DNA from: Ciona savignyi
Lineage: Eukaryota; Chordata; Ascidiacea; Phlebobranchia; Cionidae
Direction of reading: 5' to 3'
Assembly (NCBI GenBank): GCA_000149265.1
Contig: CH000786.1
Location: 830,763-894,762 of the forward strand
DNA length: 64,000 bases
Below are positions 1-11,028 of this stretch, piece by piece. The notes under the pieces are model-generated. The model was not told where the DNA came from, searched no databases, and saw nothing but the letters and a program-made list of their open reading frames with translations. A program made the translations under genes and the position numbers. Position 1 is the first letter of the stretch, and every line of letters starts with the position of its first letter.

Positions 1-336
1 AATCAATCCTTTGTATAGCCTTTCAAAGTTATAGTCACTTTACACTTGTGTATAGTTGTTTCAGCCGAATAGCTTAGTTGTATGTTGCCTTTTACACAAC
101 CAGAGTTGTAATATCGGGAATTCCCCCAACCCCCCTTTTTCAGCAGACACCCCTAACCCCAACTTTATATTCCACAACAAACCCAAAATAATCCAGGAAA
201 TCCCCCAACCCCCTTTTTACAGCCGACACTCCCAAACCCCAACTTAATATTCCACAACAAACCCCCTAAGAGCTTTGACCGTGCAGACCCCAATGTCCAA
301 CATCGACTTAATGTAACGTCAGTTAAATCTTTGCAG
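1..336. repeat. Two-copy C-rich tandem repeat in an MTDH intron
   Basis: Two copies of a unit of about 77 bp run from about 119 to 265 (CCCCCAACCCCC, then CTTTTT, CAGC, a run ending ATTCCACAACAAACCC). No exon could be recognised upstream of 337 in this stretch. It ends in the acceptor TTTGCAG before the 337-412 exon. Confidence 0.55.
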
Positions 337-3300
337 GGAAAGTCGAAGAAGAAGCGAAGTCTTCTCGACACCGTCTCATCTGTGGTTGAACACGCACCTA
401 CTATAGAGGATGGTCTGGTGGTTTATTAATTGGAATATCTTAGGATCATTCATGTTTATTTTTATGATTGGGGAAAGCAAGGAATATGGTTAATTATGGG
501 AAGATGTATGTTGTTGGGTTACCTGAGTTATTGTAGTGTGTTGTAAGATACATTATTACAGTTTGTGTTTATACTTTATTACAGTAATTCACTGGGAACT
601 GGAATGATGCAAAAATTACTAACTTCACTCAAGGACGCGACTGGTTTTGATCCCGTTACCTTCCGATTGCAGGTCAAACCATCAACCAATACAAAAGAAT
701 TGGATTTTGATAAAATCTAGTGACATCACTGATATATGACATGATACAGGATTTTCAATTATTAGTTAGCCTTGGCATTGATGCAGATGTATGATTGGAA
801 TATTTGGCTATTTTAAAGACAGTTTTTGCATTAAAATTGGTAGAAGTATCCGTCATGTTAATCATTTGGCCACATGACTTTTTTATGTTTTTTGTCATGC
901 CATGGGTGACATGGTTTGAATGAGTTGTGTGGGCAGATAGGGCGTGGAATTCCCACCAAAGTTTATGCCCCATGTCCAGCATGGGTGACAGAGTTTAATT
1001 GAGTTGTGTCATCAGGTTTGGGCTGGGGAATTCCCACCCCCCTTTTTATGCCCTATGTCAAGCATGGGTGACGGAGTTTAATTGAGTTGTGTCGGCAGAT
1101 GGGACCTGGGAAACAGTGAGCACGCGGGAGCAAAGGACGGTGCAGAAACGCGAGAAACGCCGGCAAGATTCACTTGAGCTTGATGTCAAACCCCCCACCC
1201 CTGTCCAACCCCATATAACTGCGCAAGCTAAAGGTATTTTGTTGCGTATTTTGCAGAGTCTGACGTTAAGAAGGCAGCATTCACCAACATTTGAACATAT
1301 TTGTAGAATAGTGTCCATGGTAATATTCTTATATGATGTCATTACAACTCTATACAACAAAATCCAAATTCAATAAAACATACGAATCTGAATCCACATT
1401 GATATGTAAGACTTGTTTCACTTGAAAGCATCATCTATAATTTAATTATACTATCACATCATGGAGACATTAGATCCTATACTACTATTTAAGTATGGAA
1501 CATTTTAAATAGATCAAAAATGTTATAAGCGTTTGTATTGTAGATGTACAGTGGACGTGGTTTCACTTGTTTGCACTTTGACTAGCTATGGTTCATATGC
1601 TTAACATATGTGAAAAAAAATGTGAATTTAGAATATGTACAACATAAAGATCAGGGGTGGGCAACTTCTCTAGTCGGCTGGCCGGATGTGATAAAATAAC
1701 GTCCTTGGTGGGCCAGATTATCACATGAATAGTATTCAATATCTTAATTACAGATTGTGGTTAGATACAGTCTGTGGACTGGTCAAAATCCCTTAATGGG
1801 CCGGATCCGGATGCCTGATATAGATGCATTCTATACATGCTGTTTAACGCACACACATGTCTGTAATTTTACTTGCTGTTACCTTTGTCATTGTGCTGAG
1901 CTTTCCTCTAACCATCCTGGCGTCTGATATGTAGTTTTTCAACAATGTTGTATTTAGACAATATTTGCTTGCGATTTGCCTTTAACCCAACTCTGCCTTA
2001 ACAATATGATCTAAAAATAAAACATAAGAAATATAAAAAAATAAGAATGAAACAACATAAAATAAGAATGGATGAACATAAAATAAGAATGGATCAACAA
2101 AAGAATAGGACAGCATCGCCAAATAATCAATGCCAAGTATATGGTGGAAACGAGAGTGGCGCCAAAGAGCTGTATCAAATTATATAAACAAAATAGCTTT
2201 GCAGGATAAAGTAAGAAAGTTACAAAGAAATTAAGCAGTTGTGTGGAAATCATTACTCTGAGTAATTTAATCGAGGATAATTGATGAATCTATTGTAACT
2301 ATATTGCGTGGTGTGTGATTATTCTTCGTTGATAATAATGATCTGTTTCCTTGGTGGTTATCACTTTATTATGGTGGCTATGTCTGCTGGTACTCTGATA
2401 ACCTTAGCAAAATATTTGTTCATTATATTTAGCAATTCTCTGCTGTGTATATTGTGGATTGGGCACAAGGTGTGTTACTGTGCACTTGAGCAAGCCACTT
2501 TACATTGCTCCAGCCCAGTGATATCTAATAAGTCGTCCAAATTGAAAGTCATCTGATTATCAACACACTGTAATAGCTCCAGCAACTCGACTGTGGGCCA
2601 CTTTACATTGCTCCAACCCAGTGGTATCTAATGATCTTATGAGTCGTGCAAATTAAAAAAAACATTTATGGTTATCCACACACTGTAATATTAACTCCAG
2701 CAACTTAACTATGGGCATGATGCATCAGTCATTTAATTTATTTCCCCGTCAGTGTGAATTCCAATCCAAAAATGGCAAACACGTTTCAGTTACAAATACT
2801 CTGAAAATCACCTCAGAATAATGCAAATTGTGTTTCAACCACACCCAAAACCACAATACCAAGAATAAAATGGCAGATTAATTTAGCCACCATTATTTCT
2901 AAACCGCATGGCTTAAAGCGTGTTGTTTACGGGCGTGCGCGGCATATGATGTATTTTGATCTTTCCTTCCTTAATTGCTGGCTTTAGGAAAACGAGCGTC
3001 TGGCTTTAATCTCAGTGTGTGTGCGTTCTAACTTCCATTGTTAGATTGTATTGCTAGAATGTGTTAAGCTTCGCTAATACTTGGTTCGTTTTAGAGATTT
3101 TGAAAAGTTTTAGTTCATTTTAAAAGATTTTACATTAAGAGTTAAAATTTCTCTTACCATTTATAAAATGTGGGCACAATAATTCCGTGCACCCGTGTTA
3201 TAAGCTTGGGCAGAGTATTGTTTGTAGCTTAAGATTCAAAAGATTTATATTTTTGTTACAAAAATCTTATTTCTTGATTACAGTTATGTACCAGCATGGC

Positions 3301-6300
3301 GATGGGGGGCATTCGAATTTAGAATTCCGTTTCATTGTTGTCCATTGTCCATTGTGTGGTCATGGAAGCTTATTGTCTCTCAATGTTGCATCATAATTAT
3401 TGTTCATGCACTGTTACCTAAAAGCTACACTTTCCCAGTATTAAATTCTGTGATTTGCAGTGTAATAGACATGATAGTGATGTCATACCATTGATTATGA
3501 TGTCATAAAAGTGATTGTTGCAGAAGTGGCACCAAGGTTTGCACGCGCGGCGGGTGAAGGATGGGTGGAAGGGAGGAAACAACCCGTCGTGTATCGAACC
3601 CCCATGGAAGTGCTTCCACCCGGGCAACTTGGGGAAGTCCCTCTTGAAAGAAAGGATAATAAGCAAGGTATTTGACATTTTTTTGCTAATGAACCGAGGT
3701 GAGATAAAATTAACCAGATTTGGTATTTTCGACTTTTTTGTCATTTTGTTTAATTATTATTTGCCTCCACTGTCATATTATGAACCATGTAGGTTAAAAA
3801 TATATAACCCACGCTTTCAGTGATTTCTTGGGCATGCAAGGTGTATATTCATGATGGCATGGGGTCTAGAAATTATGCTTATCTATGCAACATTAGTATA
3901 TTTAAATGGGATGCACCCACCACAGCACAACTACCATCGTATTACAGAGCACAGTCAAATTGTCCAATTTAAAAAACTGATGTGTTAGTAGTATTTCTTA
4001 CAAAACATACACTTAAAAAAGATGCAATCTATTGCATTGGTCAGTTTAACAAAATCTATTTTTTCAACAAAAGACAAACTTTTGTTTCATCTGTACCCAC
4101 TGATTTGAACCTGTGTTGCGTAATAATATATTAGACGAAGTCTTTAGACTTTTAAGAACTGAGCGTCCGATTCTAATTAGTCCAAGTCTTCTGACTAATA
4201 TATTACAAAGCACAATTCAGTGAATATGTGTTTCGCGAAAGAATTTTGATACAGAATGTCCAAGCACAGTAGTACTGCTTTTGTTCCAACCCACCATTTA
4301 CGAACTATTCCTCATAGATGTTTGGGAGAATTCAAGCTCGGTTGTGGGGATTCCCCTCACCACACCTCTACACTGGCCGTCGGCATCCGCAAGTGGCGAT
4401 GGTGAATATGATTTCTATGGTTTTTTTTTAATTCCGTGGCGAGAGCATAGCTCTAATCAGTTGGTTGTTAAACATACACATAGAGGCCTAAAAAGTTTTA
4501 CAAACATATGTTACATTACTTATGACAGCAGGTGTAAAGTATTAGAGATGGCAGTATAGCTTATCTGCCTTTAAAAACCCATCTATGGCTTCCCTAATAC
4601 GAATAAAAACTATGCCTATTTTAAACTTCACACTCTTACTAATATCGAAAATACATGTAAAGCATGCATATTTTAACATGGGTGTGGTATTCAAGTCACA
4701 GCTATGATTAGAAGTGCTTATTAGTGTGAATAAATGGGTTAGAACGTAGTTCTTTTGACACATTTTCTTTCAAAACTTAATTTTAGCGCCTAAACGCAGT
4801 CTATGATATCATCATATTGCTGATAACAGTATCACCTCTTGCAACATGTAGGCATAGTGGTCAATGTTCGACCGGTTAGTCTGGTGGTTTAGTGCGACGC
4901 GTTTTAACTGAAAGGTTTAAGGTTCGAAACTGGTCGCTAGCTAGTCAGTTGAGTCCTTGGGCAAGGCACTTATCGGACATTGCCTAGACCTAGCGGATTA
5001 ATGGGTTCTACCAAATTGAAGTAATGTCTTAAATATATAACACACTGGAACAGCTCCAGCAACCCGACGATGGACGCGAGGTGATCTGACGATTGCCCGT
5101 GTGTTAACCCCCTTGGCTTTCCCATTCACTAGAATAAACATGAATATCCCATCCTATTCTAAGGCTAAATCTCTCTTCCTATATTATGCCTTCTGACATT
5201 GTTTTGTAAAACAACCTTTTAATTACAAACACAACTTGGTTAAAACTTATGATTGATCTGGTCAGGCAAACCTAACCACGATATCTTAATTTGAGATTTG
5301 ATTGACTGTAGCATCCATATTTACAAATCATGATGGCACATACTGGTTTGTTAGAAAGCATATTTGTTTGTGTGTATGACATTATTTAATTCCATCTGGA
5401 ATCAGATGCACTGATTGCATGTTCATTCACTGAAAAAAAGCCGCAATAGGATAGGATATTCACATTTGTTTAGTGTTGTGCAACAACATACTACAATAGC
5501 TGCGGTAACCCGACGGTGGGCACGAGGTAATATGACGATTGCCTGTTAACCCAATTAGTTTTCCCATCCACAAGGATAAACATGAATATCCTATCCTGTG
5601 TCCACAAATCCACTCCGCATGCATATAACCATACGTACAGCCAATGTACGTCGTGTGTAACCCCATTTAGTTTGCTGTACGAGCCATGTCTTGCATTCAA
5701 GCCAGGCTTCAATAGAATTTTCGGGGAATTTTGTTCGTTTTTAGTTGTTAAGTTTCCAAAACTTCTTTTTATATGATATCTATGTATTCCTACAGGTTGG
5801 TGCGGAATAACGTCGCTCTCTGCTGCCAATGAGTGGTCAGATACAGGTGAATTGCATTGATATAATAACGTTTAATCATCATGTTTATTGTTGGTCACCA
5901 CTGCAATTGTGCATCACTGCAATTGTGCAGTACTGCGTTTGATCAATCGAAGGAAACGAGCGTTGAATGGAATTCTAGAGACTTCACTTTTAACGTCATG
6001 AAGGCCGTTTTAATCTTTATAACCGTGTGTGTGTTAACGATTCTAGAATAAATCACTCGTCCAATCAGAGAGCGCGGTTCAAACCACATTTCCCGCGCAA
6101 CAGGATGCCCTCAATGGAGCCCTTCCTGTTGTCTGGATCGCGGCTTAATCGATGCTTTATATCGCAACAGTAGCCCCTGTGACGTCGCACATGCACAGAC
6201 CAATAGCGTACGCGCCCGTTTTCGACTGCAGCAGTTCGACTTAATTTCGCGTTTGTGCGCGATTCGGGTTCTAGAACTTCGTGGAAAGTCGAGGGATGTC

Positions 6301-9300
6301 ACGTGACGACATTTTGTTTTCGCGCTTATTCTGTGACGTGACAGATGATCGAGTGGTCATCTATATATCGCAGTGGTAGGCGTATTCTATTTGTTGCTAG
6401 GTGAGTGCTAGCGAGCATGGCTGTGTGAGCTTTGAAAGGCCATTATGGAGTCATAAACAGCTATTAAATCGCAGGAGCGAAAGATCTTCAAGACTGGGTT
6501 CACGTTGAACCAAGTGCGACAGAAACCGACCAATGGAGATCAAGAACGTCAACGATATTGCAGGTGATTGGTTGGTTTGAATTTGAATCCCGCCGATTGA
6601 GGTTTATATGAAGGTGTAAGCTATTCGCGTCCGAATATCTTTCATCTTCGTATGCATCTCGTTCTGCATTGTCATCGATTGTTACGTCATATTGAATGTT
6701 CTACACGTATGTATTTACTGTGACGTCATAGTAGGCTATTGTCGGCGAGGCGGCACGTCAGAATGGCTCCGCCCTGTGAAACACTCTGGCGTTCCGTCAT
6801 TGGCGGGTTCTAGCGCTTTCATCGCGTCCAGCGCTGCTGTGTCGTCATATACGCGGACAATTGCACTCGTCTGTACCGCCCCCTTACGTTGGCGGACAGC
6901 GACGGCAATATACCGCGTGGTGGCGCTAAACATCTACGGAACAACCAGTTACCATGCAGGCTTGTGTTTCAAGTTAGTGTAACGTGACTCACTTGAAACC
7001 CAGGACCTGTTGTGGCGATATGGTGATGTCATCGGTCATACGTCATACGTATGGCGTCATCAAGACTTACATCATAGTTATTTAAATAATTTTCCGGGAA
7101 ATGTAGTCTTATAAAAATAAATGTCTATGGATTAGTTGTTTACTATATCTATGGTGCCGGAAGTTGTGTCATCGTGCGCACGCAGGGCTCGCGACAATGG
7201 TCGGACATGCGGACGGGGAACCACCCCGAGCCTCCCGCCATCGCTCTCATGCAACGCGAAGAATTTCTACTGGAGCCGGAAGGTGGCGCTGTTGATACAT
7301 CCGACGTCGACAACCCGTGGAATCTCGACGTTGAAGACGGTATAGTTTATTTTTAATTAGGGCGAAACTGGATTTGAGGTCATTTTACTATTTCTTGAAT
7401 AAAGGGAATCATTTCAGTGCTATATTGTGACGTCAACTTAATAAAATATCAGAAATGTATTGTATTGAAGTAAGTTACTGTGCGTTTCCAAAAATTTTTA
7501 AACTTTTTTATTTTAAGTTTGTTTACTTACGTGTTTACAATCGGCATTGTAAAATTCTATTGACTATACCAATACAAATTACAAATAAATAAAATATAAT
7601 TCTAAAAAATGTTCTTTGTTTTAATTCCATTTAACTTTCAGTCAAATGGGATTATTTTTGGAATGTTATGTTTTGACCTCTGACCTCTATGTCGACCTCT
7701 GACCTCTAATATTTGGCTTTTGACCTTTTTAGATAAAGTTGGGGATTGGTCGCCACCAGAAGCAGTATGGAGCAACGCTAACGTTGATTGGGACGTGCCC
7801 TCTACCGCCACCAAACAGCCAACTTATCTTGTATGTTCACATGAAAATCATATAATTCATAGAAATTGCATAATTACCCCCAAACAATGCACTTAACCTA
7901 ACTTATTGTCATATAAAGTTAATTAACTAGAAATAATTATATAAAACATAAAATTCTTATAAAACAGGCGGAATTAAGTGGGGAGGAATCAAAAACAACC
8001 ACGCCATCTAGCGTCACTGCCGTTCAATCGTCCAATCAGAAGAAATCTCGTCGACGCAGAAAGAAGAAGCAACCAATCGCAGAACAGGTTAGATTTTTGT
8101 ACATTACTACCGAGAAGTCGCTGTTTTAGTTCAACCCATTAATCCACTGGGTTCGTGCGATCTATATTCCCACAACCAACTAGAAAGTTGTAGATTTCAA
8201 TCCTACAACCTCTTGGTTGACAGCCCGCCGCGCCACGAGCAGAGCTAACTGACTAGACTTATTCTCAAGGCATTTATAAAAATACATCTGGGATCGCGAT
8301 ATATATTCGGGATTTATCGTCAGACTTATCTAAACCCATACACATGTTATAATTGAGTAACCTGACTACGGGCATGTGGTATTTCGACGATTACCCTGTG
8401 TGTTCAACATCCCCAACCCCTTTGTATATACATGAGTATTCCCCACCATACGTAAAGTCACGTCACCAGAGCTATTGCTACAAAAATGTGCCAGTGGCCA
8501 CCTGGATAAAAGCTCCAGCCGTTCTATATATATTTTTTCATTTTTTTTTATGTGCCAGGTTTCGAACCCATGCTGGGCTCATCACCAGGACCGTTTTTTG
8601 TATAAGAGTCGGTATATGTATTGGTCGCGTTAACCATTCGACCACACGACCATAAAAAAAGCCATTCTATAATTCGTTTTCCTCACTGGAGGCGCTTAAG
8701 ATTTATTCCAGATTTTTATTTTCAGGAAGAAATTACTGAAATCCCGACCACAGAACACGAGGTATTGTTTCGCATGTCTTAATTTCTTGCCTTTTTTAAA
8801 TAAATTTGTCTGTAGGTTGCCGTAGAACCTGAACCAGAAATCCCTCAATTAGAACGCGAGCCAGAAGTACCACAAATAGAAGGTGATTTTCCTTAACGCA
8901 TTTATATTTATTATTTCGTATTGTTTAATTATTATTTTGGCAATTTATGATATCACAACGGTATTTCGTCGATTTCATCATTCGGATCATTTATAGTGTC
9001 ATATATATATGTCCCGATTTGTTAGGAATACACATTGGCTGATACGTTTATAATACCCACTATACAGTAACGGAGATATTGCAGTATGTTGTAGATCGAG
9101 AACATTCTTTTACTCCAACCATTAATCCACTGGAAACCATTAATTCACCATCCGAAAACTGACTCACCCAAAAGCACACACGACTTGCCAGCGGTTGGTT
9201 TTGTTTGGACAACCGTTAGGCCGATTACCGTTGTCGTTTAAACCGGCCGGGGGCAACGCTAAAGGGAGGGAAGGCGGGAAGGAGGAAAACTTTCCACTAA

Positions 9301-9575
9301 AACTATGGAAACTAATTCAAACCCTGCCCTAAACACTGAACTCAACCACAGTACTAACCCGAACTCCAACCTCCTGTTTAAAACTAATTGTTATGTCATA
9401 ATCTTCATTTTAGTGTGCGGTTACCCTCCTTCCCTCTTTCACTTCTTTTAGTTTTTCCCATCGGTCAGCCACAAAAACAATCCACCCGACAATCATAACC
9501 CCCCGTTTCCTCGCAGAATGGAATCAACCGAAACCAACGAAGAAAAAGAAGCCACGAGTTCGTAAAGACGAATAG
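337..9575 (+). CDS. MTDH: Metadherin/LYRIC (MTDH) homologue, 5' part outside window
   Basis: Exons read: 337-412, 1099-1233, 3524-3667, 4318-4401, 5796-5846, about 7186-7339, 7733-7830, 7968-8087, 8726-8761, 8816-8882 and 9517-9575 (TAG). All junctions keep phase except 5846 to 7186: the upstream exon ends in phase 1 but the AG at 7184-7185 needs phase 0, so an exon or a different acceptor is missed there. The family match comes from ordered landmarks. A Lys-rich patch is followed by GTWET and a basic REQRTVQKREKRRQ helix, as human GAWETKISHREKRQQRKR. Then come NEWSD, GDWSPPEAVW (human SDWNAPAEEW), an RRRRKKKQ patch, an acidic Pro/Glu stretch, and a tail EWNQPKPTKKKKPRVR (human SWESPKQIKKKKKARR). 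Vertebrate metadherin is an ER/nuclear-envelope, nuclear and junctional scaffold that binds SND1 and RNA; those roles are family knowledge. Its N-terminal membrane segment would lie upstream. About 340 residues are visible. Confidence 0.8.
899..1110 (+). repeat. Tandem repeat of about 80 bp carrying the exon 1099 acceptor
   Basis: Two and a half copies of a unit with ATGGGTGACR, a GAGTTGTGT run and GAATTCCCACC. The last copy holds the splice acceptor used before 1099. The two earlier copies also present a CAG in the same place, so they are decoy acceptors. Confidence 0.6.
1652..1815. mobile_element. hAT-like non-autonomous fragment
   Basis: It begins CAGGGGTGGGCAAC and carries GGCCGGAT motifs on both sides, a pattern usual for hAT terminal regions. 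The right end is diffuse and no target duplication was found. It lies in an MTDH intron. Confidence 0.35.
2440..2720. repeat. Diverged repeat related to the SINE-A tail
   Basis: Two copies of a segment reading CACTTTACATTGCTCCA and CACTGTAATAGCTCCAGCAA. A reverse-complement relative lies at about 15470-15560 in the RAD18 gene. CACTGTAATAGCTCC matches the 3' body of SINE-A. It is intronic in MTDH. Confidence 0.45.
4868..5163 (+). mobile_element. SINE-A (tRNA-derived), near full length
   Basis: The head TTAGTCTGGTGGTTTAGTG acts as box A and GGTTCGAAACTGG as box B. The body then reads TCCTTGGGCAAGGCACTTA and GGATTAATGGGTTCTACCA. The tail ends CCCATTCAC...GATAAACATGAATATCC, TCC-rich. This is the commonest repeat in the window and serves as the reference for the other copies. 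A 3' tail fragment follows at about 5497-5600. Confidence 0.75.
5980..7130. other. CpG- and CRE-rich stretch in an MTDH intron
   Basis: More GC-rich than its surroundings, with several TGACGT/ACGTCA sites and CCAAT-type boxes (for example CCAATCAGAG near 6061). One frame at about 6763-6974 is open and begins after a weak AG, but it has no metadherin-like content. The stretch could hold an internal promoter or the missing exon between 5846 and 7186. Confidence 0.35.
8520..8652 (-). mobile_element. SINE-B (tRNA-derived)
   Basis: The reverse strand gives TGGTCGTGTGG(T)CGAATGGTTAACGCG as box A, a CCGATACAT spacer with TATACAAAAAACGGTCC, and GGGTTCGAAACC as box B. Other copies lie near 26495, 31600, 32925, 49430-50042, 56170, 58447, 58810 and 59720. 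Confidence 0.7.
9252..9465. mobile_element. MITE-1 copy
   Basis: Arms AAAGGGAGGGAAGGCGGGAA and its imperfect complement near TACCCTCCTTCCCTCTTTC flank a core of the type CCCTAAACACTGAACTCAACC. Six or seven relatives occur in the window. No coding capacity. Confidence 0.6.
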
Positions 9576-9700
9576 AAATCAAACACTTTCCACTATTCAA
9601 GAAGTAATTGGACAAAATTATTTTTTTACGAACATTGCACAAGTACTCAGCTAATTATTTACGATTCTATTTTGAAACGTGTTTATCGCGGTGTTATTCT

Positions 9701-9733
9701 AATAAACCAATACTCTCGTATATACGAAATAAA
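9701..9733 (+). terminator. Poly(A) signals of the MTDH gene
   Basis: AATAAA occurs at 9701-9706 and again at 9728-9733, 126 and 153 bases after the TAG stop. No other gene lies close enough on this strand to claim them. Confidence 0.55.
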
Positions 9734-9880
9734 TGTGTTTATCTGATCATTAGAATATGTTGGCTAATAACGTTCTTATAAGCGTAGGGCACAATTTTAA
9801 ATAGTTGTTTGGACAATTATGGTAATGACACATGTATGTAGATACAATATTTTCGTTTATCCCACGGAATGGAAACACAA

Positions 9881-10165
9881 GGAGCGTTATTACACGGGCA
9901 ATTGTCAGATTATCTCGCGAATACGTAAGGAGCGTTATTACACGGACAATCGACAGATTACCTCGCGATTACGTAAGGGAGCTTTAACACACTGGCGCTT
10001 ATCAGATTACCTCGCGATTACGCAATGCCGTAAGGGAGCCTATCACACTGGCTAAACGTCAGATTACCTCGCGTATACGTAAGGGAGTGTAACCACAATG
10101 GCAATCATCTAATTACCTCGCGAATATGCTAGTGAGCGTTATCACACTAGCAATCGTCAGATTGT
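9881..10165 (+). repeat. Six-fold tandem repeat of about 48 bp derived from a SINE-A tail
   Basis: The unit reads roughly GGAGCGTTATTACACGGGCA, then ATCGTCAGATTACCTCGCG and AATACGTAA. This is the complement of the SINE-A tail (GACGATTGCCCGTGT). It lies in the spacer between MTDH and TMEM11, which otherwise shows only a MITE-1 copy at about 10740-10915. Confidence 0.65.
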
Positions 10166-11028
10166 AAAGTGTTGAATACGATAGACACGTTGATATCGTT
10201 TTGGTTCAACCCATTAAACCATTGGGTTCATGCGACATCCTTGTCTTTTCCTAGGTCACAAACGACTAGCCCAGCGGTACCAAATCCCTCACGTTTCTGT
10301 TGACAGCTCCACGAGCTACGAATAACCTGCCGACTTTATTACTCTTTCGATTAAATATTGCTTACCTATGGTGCCTTTAATAATGTATCTATGGCGACTT
10401 CAATTTTGATCAAAGATGGCGTCATTATTGCTTGTAATGGAACATATCCGCACAACTTATGTTTAATTTAAGTCCAACATAATTCATAGGAAAGGTGAAC
10501 GTGATGAACAAATCGTTGCGAAACATTAATTATCTAGAATAGGTCGTTCAGTATGTTAGGATAGAAAAGTAGCCAGTACAAATATATGATAGATGACAAT
10601 ATTTGGCTGTACCAAAATTATATCAATGTTTTATCAATTACCTACACTGGAAACCAGTTGCTTGCGTGCTGTTCTGGTAACATACTGACGACTAACAGCG
10701 TTATAATGGCATCCTTTGCAGTCATCTCTCATGGATATGGGTTACACTAAAGAGAGCAAAACTGCCAAATAAAACTACAAAAAATAATTTTAACCCTGCC
10801 TTAAACACTAATCCCAACCCCAACCTAACTATAACTCTAACCCTAGTCCTAACACTAACCCAAGCGACCTATTTTTTAGTGTAAAGTTTCCCTCCTTTCT
10901 GTAGAGGTTACATTGTAATATTACCTAATCTGCCTTTTGTTATTGTAGCCTCCATAGACATGGATATTTTTATTCGATAAATTAATGCAATGACTAAATT
11001 ATTTAAATTTCTTCTGGTTAATGATAAA

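Noticed and set aside
6383-6400. ATTCTATTTG, matching the first ten bases of the Ciona spliced leader
   Set aside because: The match stops there (TTGCTAGG follows instead of AATAAG), so it is not a spliced-leader RNA gene.
6692-6982. 96-codon plus-strand frame considered as an MTDH exon
   Set aside because: Weak acceptor, no metadherin-like residues, and its end fits the next exon only with an odd acceptor.
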